A stretch of 64,000 bases of DNA. Origin: Magnolia sinica (lineage: Eukaryota; Streptophyta; Magnoliopsida; Magnoliales; Magnoliaceae). Position numbers and translations under genes: made by a program. The notes beneath the pieces were generated by a model. It saw only the letters and a list, made by a program, of their open reading frames with translations, ran no database searches and had not been told where the DNA came from. How positions within the stretch are numbered: the stretch's first letter is position 1; each line of letters opens with the position of its first letter. Where the stretch lies: assembly GCF_029962835.1 (NCBI RefSeq), contig NC_080586.1, positions 69,007,001 to 69,071,000 on the forward strand, in the 5' to 3' direction. Below are positions 58,478 to 64,000 of this stretch, one piece after another.

Positions 58478-58957
58478 ACGGTGCTCTGTGGGCCCTACCA
58501 TGATGTATGTGTTTCATCCATTCCGTTCATCCATTTTTAAAGATCATTTTAGAGCTTTATGCCAAAAATTAGAGGCAGGTGGTCCACACCACATGAGAAC
58601 AATAGTGATTGGATATCCACCATTAAAATCCTCTTAAGGCCCACTGTACTGTTTATTTGACATCCAATCTATTGATTTAGTCATACAGGACCAGATGAAG
58701 GGAAAAAACAAAAATCAGCTTGATCCAAAACTTTTATGGCTACCAAAATGTTTTTAATGGTCGACGCTCATTTAACACTGTTTCCTGTAATGTGGTCAAC
58801 TTGAGATTTGGATATATCTCATTTTTGGTCTCATATTGTAAAATTATCTGTAAAAATATATGGACGGCATGGATGAAACACATATATCATGGTGGGGGCC
58901 ACAGAGCACCGAACACCAATCATTGGCTGGTGTCATGGGGAGTAGCCAATCCGTTCC
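58478..58957. mobile_element. MULE-type MITE, left end truncated
   Basis: It starts within the family at cggtgctctgtgggcccta and ends with the full right repeat (tggggagtagccaatccgttcc). Like the copies at 17989 and 33893 it stands directly outside a 5' leader or promoter. No target duplication is left because the left end is lost. Confidence 0.7.
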
Positions 58958-58977
58958 CAAGTGTACTGAGTCAATCC

Positions 58978-59400
58978 TATGGGGCCCACCATGATTTATT
59001 CATTTTATCCACTCCATCCATCCATTTTAACATATAATTTTATTACATAAGCTCAAAAATGAAGCCTATAAAAATCTGAAGTGGACCACATCATAGGAAA
59101 TAGTATAAACTGAACGTCTACCATTGAAAAATTTTGGGAGGCCACTGAAGTTTTGGATTAAGTTGATATTTTAGTTTTCCCTTCATCCATGTATTTGTGA
59201 TCTATTGAATAGGTTGGATGACAAATAAAAATCACTGTAGGCCATAGGAAGATTTCAACGGTGGAAATCATTATTCCCACTGTTTCCTGTAGTATGGTCC
59301 ACTTGAGCTTTGGATATGCTTTAATTTTGGGCTCAACCACTAAAATGATCTGGAAAAATGGATTCACAGTGTGGATAAACCAAATACATTCACTGTGTCA
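58978..59400. mobile_element. MITE copy, diverged
   Basis: It opens ggggcccaccatgatttatt and closes with the inverted ctaaaatgatctggaaaaatgg and ggataaaccaaatacatt. The interior keeps 'gaagtggaccacatcatagg' and 'gatttcaacggtggaaatca'. Confidence 0.55.
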
Positions 59401-60750
59401 TTGCTAACTGGATACGGAAGGGTAGGATGCAATGTGTGTTGAAGCCCTTTCGGGAGTCACAAAAGTTTCGGATTAATATGAAATTTGTTTTTCCTATTCA
59501 TCTAAGTATTTGGACCACACCACATGAAATGGTGTTGATTGAATATCCAACATTAATAACTTCTTATGATTGAGCCAAAGTATGAGGCAGATTCAAAGTT
59601 CGAGTGGACGCCATCACAAAAAACCGTGTGGATTGAATGCCTACCATTAAAACCTTACTTTGGGCCGTAGAAGTTTTCAACCAAGCTAATATATATGTTT
59701 TCCCTTATTCCATGTCTGTATTAACTTATAAACAGGTTGGATCTCAAATAAACATCGTGGCGGGCCCTAAGAAGGTTTTAATAGTGGGTGTCACTATCCC
59801 ACTCTTTTCTATGGTGGGTCCACTTAAACTTTGGATATGCCCCGTCAGTCAGATGCACCATTCCATGGTGGGCCACGACCTTAAAAATAAAGTCAATCCA
59901 TGACTTGGGTGGGCCACACCACATACTATAGTTGAGAGGGTTACCCTCCCATTAAAACATTCATAATCATTTATTGGGCCCACCTAGATGTGGTTCATAG
60001 ATCCTGCCCATTCATTATGTGTGTCCCACTTGGATGAGGAGTCAGACCAAGTTTCATACACATTCAAAACTCATGTGGGCCCTACCAAATGCTTTTATAT
60101 GTTTTAGGGATGTCTTCATATAGTTTTAGATACTATGGCCCACCTGAGTTTCATATATGACTGATTTTTGGACTTAAAGGGGATACATCAAATGCATGGT
60201 GTTGATGTTCTACACACATCATGGTGGGGCCCACACAGATTAACCTCATGGAAATAGTTCCTATGAGGTGACCTTATAGTACCATTTCACTATTTAGGTA
60301 ACTCCTTCATGGGTGTTACTCTAATTGTGTAGGGCCCACCTTGATATATTTTATGTATATCGACACCGTCCATATATTTTTCCATCATATTTTAGGATGT
60401 GATTTCAAATTATAAGAACTCAATAATCTCAGGTGGGCCATACCAATCAAAACAATGATGAATAACCATTAAAAACCTTTTGAAGGCCACAAAAGTTTTG
60501 GATCAATTTGATCTTTGTAGTTTACCTTCATCTAGATCTTCTTTACATTATTAACAAGTTGGATTGCAATTAAACATTACTAAAACCTTAAGATGGGCTC
60601 TTTATAATTTTTAATGGCAAGGTACTATATTAATATTCTTTCCAGTGGTGTGGTCCACTTAAGATTTAAATCTACATAATTTTTTATACCCGGCCCAAAA
60701 ATGGGTTAGAGAAACATATGGGCGGCAAGGATATACAACACATCATCAAA
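59401..60750. repeat. Further fragmented MITE copies
   Basis: 59440-59900 and 60285-60745 contain the family words in order (gtagggcccaccttgatata, caggtgggccataccaatc, ttttggatcaatttgatctt). Their borders could not be set. Between them are unclassified 'gggcccac' sequences. Confidence 0.5.
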
Positions 60751-61200
60751 ATCTCACTTTTGTTATCTAAATTTTCAATTTTTCTTGTCAAAATACAAAA
60801 TCTAGTTTTCTTTTTTAAAATATATATTTTTTTACAATTTGTCAATTTTTTTCACAAATTTGTTTATTTTTTTTAATTTCTTTTTCAAAATTTCATTTTT
60901 TAATCTCACTTTTGTTATATAACTTTTCAATTTTTCTTGTCAAAATACAAAATCCAGTTTTCTTTTTTTAAAAATATATTTTTTTATAATTTGTCAATTT
61001 TTTTACAATTTTGTTTAATTTTTTAAATTTTCTTTTTCAAAATATCATTTTTTTTATCGAAATCTTTTTTTTTTCAAAATTATCAACAAATTTTTTTTTT
61101 TCAAAATTTAAAATTTTCTTAAACATTGTTAATTATTTTTCTAAGCTTCTCAACTATTTTTTTTTCGAACTTCATAATTTTTTTGAGCTTTTAAAATTTT
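60751..61200. repeat. T-rich low-complexity region with a ~150-base tandem duplication
   Basis: The segment atctcacttttgttat..., with tttcttgtcaaaatacaaaa and the following T-tracts, occurs at about 60752 and again at about 60902. The rest to 61200 is poly-T/AATTT-like. Confidence 0.75.
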
Positions 61201-61545
61201 GACCTGAGTATTAGAGACGGTCTTTTACAGAGCTATAAGACGGTTAAGGACCGTCTCTATTGTCTTTAACAGTCTCAGATTCCAAGTAAAAGACAGCCAA
61301 TGACCGTCTCAGATGACTGCATATAAGACGGTCGTCGACCGTCTCTAATGCGGACGGTCTTTGACCGTCTCAGATGACCGCACCGTCTTAAATGATTTAT
61401 GGATGTTCAAATTTTTAAAACAATATTAGGGATGGTTAGGGGCCATCTAAAATTTTAGAGACGGTTTACAGCTGTCTCTAAAGCGTCTTTAAACCAAGCA
61501 ATTTTAGAGACGGTCCAGAACCATCTCTAAATCCATCATTTTTTT
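61201..61545. mobile_element. CACTA-like subterminal repeat block (gagacggtc / gaccgtctc)
   Basis: Inverted and direct copies of agagacggtc and gaccgtctc occur about every 30 bases. This is related in style, though not identical, to the ggacggtc block at 43 kb. No clean CACTA end was found at either side. Confidence 0.45.
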
Positions 61546-61559
61546 CCATTTTTCACGTA

Positions 61560-61724
61560 ATAAACTCTACGTTGTTGTCCCATGGAGTATATATATTATC
61601 AATCCACGTAAATCTGTACACTTCTCATCTCTTATTTTGGTTTGTCAATTTTGGCTTTTGTTGCCATTGCTTTTGGTGTTTTGGCCTCACAAACATTGAT
61701 CAAGTGCGGGCGTTTTTCGCAACA
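61560..61724 (+). mobile_element. 3' end of a Ty1/copia LTR
   Basis: The stretch ends in cgtttttcgcaaca (61724), two bases before the primer site. Upstream is a tatatatattatcaatccacg-like terminator/TATA segment usual for copia LTR tails. The LTR start was not located and may be covered by the preceding repeat block. Confidence 0.55.
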
Positions 61725-61726
61725 AT

Positions 61727-61739
61727 TGGTATCAGAGCC
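61727..61739 (+). other. Ty1/copia primer binding site
   Basis: TGGTATCAGAGCC is a perfect match to the usual plant copia site complementary to initiator-Met tRNA. The gag relic begins 63 bases downstream. Confidence 0.8.
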
Positions 61740-61801
61740 AAATGTTGAGAAACCTTTTAAAACAAGATTGGTGTTGGAGTTTGTTTTGTAATTCTTTTCA
61801 G

Positions 61802-62283
61802 ATGGCTAGATCGAGTTATACCAGATTCAATTTGCCGAAGTTCGACGGATCTAATTACTAGTTGCGAAAACTAAAGACAAATGTGGTCTTGGTAAAGAAA
61901 AGATGTGTAATTGCAATTCAAAGAAAAGAAAAGAAACCCGAAGAGGTGAAAGATGATGTATTTAAGGAGAAAAATTAATTAGCCATGGTGGATGTTCTTT
62001 TTACCGTAGATGATTCGATTTTGTTTAACATGTTCGATCAAAGCCATGTAAAAAGTTTATTGGACAAATTATGAAACTTATATGAAGGAAAATCGATATC
62101 GAATAAGATATATATTTCTCCAATGATAACTACACAAGTTGAAGATGAATGAAATGTCTTCTTTACAAGAGCACTTTAATGGGTTTAATACCCTGATTAG
62201 CTGATTGGGGCGGTCAATGTAAAGATTAGCGATGAAGAAATGTTGCACCTCTCCTCTGTTCGAAGCCAGATTTATAGGATAGT
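61802..62283 (+). pseudogene. Decayed Ty1/copia gag
   Basis: From the ATG at 61802 the translation is MARSSYTRFNLPKFDGSNY followed by a stop, then RKLKTNVVLVKKRCVIAIQ and KPEEVKDDVF. Later blocks are VDVLFTVDDSILFNMFDQS, HVKSLLDKL and LYEGKSISNKIY, separated by stop codons and frameshifts. The KFDGSNYxLWK start and the ExxHLLCSLPxS-like end (EEMLHLSSVRSQ) are gag hallmarks. The rest of the polyprotein is absent because another LTR element follows. Confidence 0.75.
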
Positions 62284-62287
62284 AATT

Positions 62288-63679
62288 TGATTATTATAAT
62301 GCCCTAGATTTCGTGACCCGAGTTTAGTACTCGTTTTTCAAAATTGTTGAGTGTCAAATATTGCATATTTTTCCCCATTTATATCTTGGTTTTATGAACA
62401 TTATACTGCTTACTGTTATGTTTTACACATGTTTGTGTTGCAAGGTGAGTTTAAGAGCTTGGATTAAAAAAGAATGTTAAAAGCATGGATTTAATGCTCG
62501 AGAATCACCAAGTAAAAGAATGGACATTGGAGACCAAGATTGAAGATTTTAAGACCCCAAGATTCAAGAAAAATAAGTGAAAAAGGAAGTGCAGAAATTT
62601 GTAGGATCTGAGCTTAGATGACATCGAAGATGTTATCGAACCCAATCTTCGATGTCATTGAAAACTCTTAGTTGACATCGAAGAATTACAGGAAAATCAA
62701 GTTTGATCTTTGGACAAATTGCATGCAGTTTTCGATGACATCGAAGCCAGTCTTAAATGACATAGAAGGCTGCTCGATATCATCGAAGGGTTTACGTAGA
62801 GCCTACGCAGAATGAGAAAATTTGAGGCAGTTTCTGGATTTTTCAAATTTGTTTGAAAGAGAGAGTTGTACACTTATAAATAGGGCTTCCCAAGACATTC
62901 CTAAGGATTTTCAAAAGCATTTAAGGGTAAGATCTAGGGTTTTTCCTAGAGTTTTTAGATCTTTACAAGTTTTTAAAAAAAAAAATTATTTTCTTTTCGC
63001 CTTCTTGTTGCTTTTATATTTTGCAATTTAGTTATATTTTTCCACTTCCCTCTAGTCCAAGCTAGAAGGGAAGCACATTGATTTAATGATTTTATAAATT
63101 ATGATGATTGATTGTTTTTAATGATGAGAAGAATGGTATATGCATATTATCAATTATCTAGGTTTAAGTTTTTTATCCTCATATGAGATCCATATTGATA
63201 GATAGGCTTAACCTAGATCAATTAGATTTCCTAGATGAGAGATGTTCTCAACCTGCTACATTTCTTTGATTCATTATCTCATAGATATTGAATGCTAAAA
63301 ATCACTGGCGCTTGAAAATATATATCAATGATGCTAATCCATGATTCTTTAATCTTTTATATCATATATTAAAAATATTTAAACTATTTTATTTTCTAAT
63401 TAGGTTGACCATAGTGCTCAAATCCTAATTGTGTTATCAAAGTCATCATGACTTATGGAACATTAACGTATGTGTGGAACTTTGAAGCTTGAGTGCTTTT
63501 TTCAAATTAATTGAATTCCATACATTCAAAATCTTAAAAATCAAATCATTCGTTTAGTTTCCATTACTTAATTAGTTTTGCATTTAATTTTTTCATTCTC
63601 ATAAATTATCTCCCGTGTGATCGACCCTGTATTCACAGGATATTACTTACGAACCTCTGCACATTGAGGCAAGCAATCA
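62288..63679 (+). mobile_element. 5' LTR of a Ty3 element, Athila-like
   Basis: The LTR starts about tgattattataatgccctag, just after the copia gag relic, and ends near gcaagcaatca, before the primer site. It contains repeated gacatcgaag / cttcgatg words (62620-62790), similar in style to those in the copia LTR near 3.9 kb. The borders are approximate. The open frame at 62822-63031 is not considered coding. Confidence 0.6.
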
Positions 63680-63685
63680 AGTTTT

Positions 63686-63703
63686 TGGTGCCATTGCCGA
63701 GGA
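63686..63703 (+). other. Primer binding site of the Athila-like element
   Basis: TGGTGCCATTGCCGAGGA is a three-mismatch form of TGGCGCCGTTGCCGGGGA, the Asp-tRNA primer site common in Athila elements. The element interior continues to the window end (64000) without a recognisable gag yet. Confidence 0.65.
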
Positions 63704-64000
63704 GACGAAGAGAGATTAGATCTATGTTATATAGCTAAGGTAAATTCTAAGGTAAGTTCTTTTCTAAAACCTCCAAAATTTCTGTAAATTTTCTATTTTA
63801 GTTTGAAAGTATATTCAATTGGGTCTTTCAAGTACTAACTGTGACATAAGGTTGTTCCTGCTTGGGATTTCATCACCCAAGTTCTATGGTTGTCCTACAG
63901 TGCTGCTTGATCACAAAGACCATCTGTTGAATCTATTTTCCAGATTAGCATAGTTTAATTTCTGTATTAGTTTTACTTTCTTTTTATTTTGTTTTGCTTC

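Overview
This is a window of plant nuclear DNA, gene-poor and packed with nested transposable elements. The plant origin rests on an intron-containing pectate lyase-like gene, Ty1/copia and Ty3 elements with plant-type primer sites, plant CACTA, MULE and hAT signatures, and CT-rich 5' leaders with a telo-box. Many copies of a repeat family reading 'gggcccaccatgatgtatgtg...' suggest a magnoliid (Magnolia, Liriodendron or Cinnamomum type). That placement is from memory and is not proven here.

Layout. 1-2706: a deleted minus-strand Ty3 element with 3' LTR, 382-base interior and shortened 5' LTR; a hAT MITE with a perfect 8-bp target duplication sits in its 3' LTR. 3830-4515: a Ty1/copia LTR end, primer site and gag start. 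5039-9058: a 4-kb, almost wholly palindromic MULE-type foldback element with a 9-bp target duplication. 11180-33468: CACTA material with subterminal arrays at both ends, a transposase-associated exon at 12.7 kb and a coiled-coil gene relic at 14.4-17.9 kb. This stretch is interrupted by two giant solo LTRs (20375-25083 and 25827-31657) and by minisatellites. 33893-34427: a MULE MITE with a 9-bp target duplication.

35440-41251 holds the one credible intact gene, a divergent PL1 pectate lyase-like protein. Three exons splice to a 432-residue ORF, with a TATA box just upstream and a hAT-like insertion in intron 2.

42985-43480 is a hairpin-rich CACTA-like end. 44110-50290 is a 6.2-kb array of degenerate telomere-like repeats with extreme strand asymmetry. 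50.3-58.3 kb carries a row of minus-strand fragments of unrelated genes (PPR, probable pyruvate kinase, importin-5, calcyclin-binding protein, LINE RT). A third solo LTR (51243-55384) landed inside the calcyclin-binding-protein exon. 58.5-60.75 kb is a run of related MITEs. 61.2-64 kb holds a CACTA-like subterminal block, a decayed copia gag and an Athila-like LTR with primer site running off the window.

No tRNA, rRNA or CRISPR was seen. The long ORFs at 5.7-8.2 kb and 19.1-19.7 kb are by-products of tandem repeats. I found no previously undescribed protein system. The most unusual items are the foldback MULE, the telomere-like array, the gene-fragment train, the giant solo LTRs and the pectate lyase paralogue with altered calcium-site residues.
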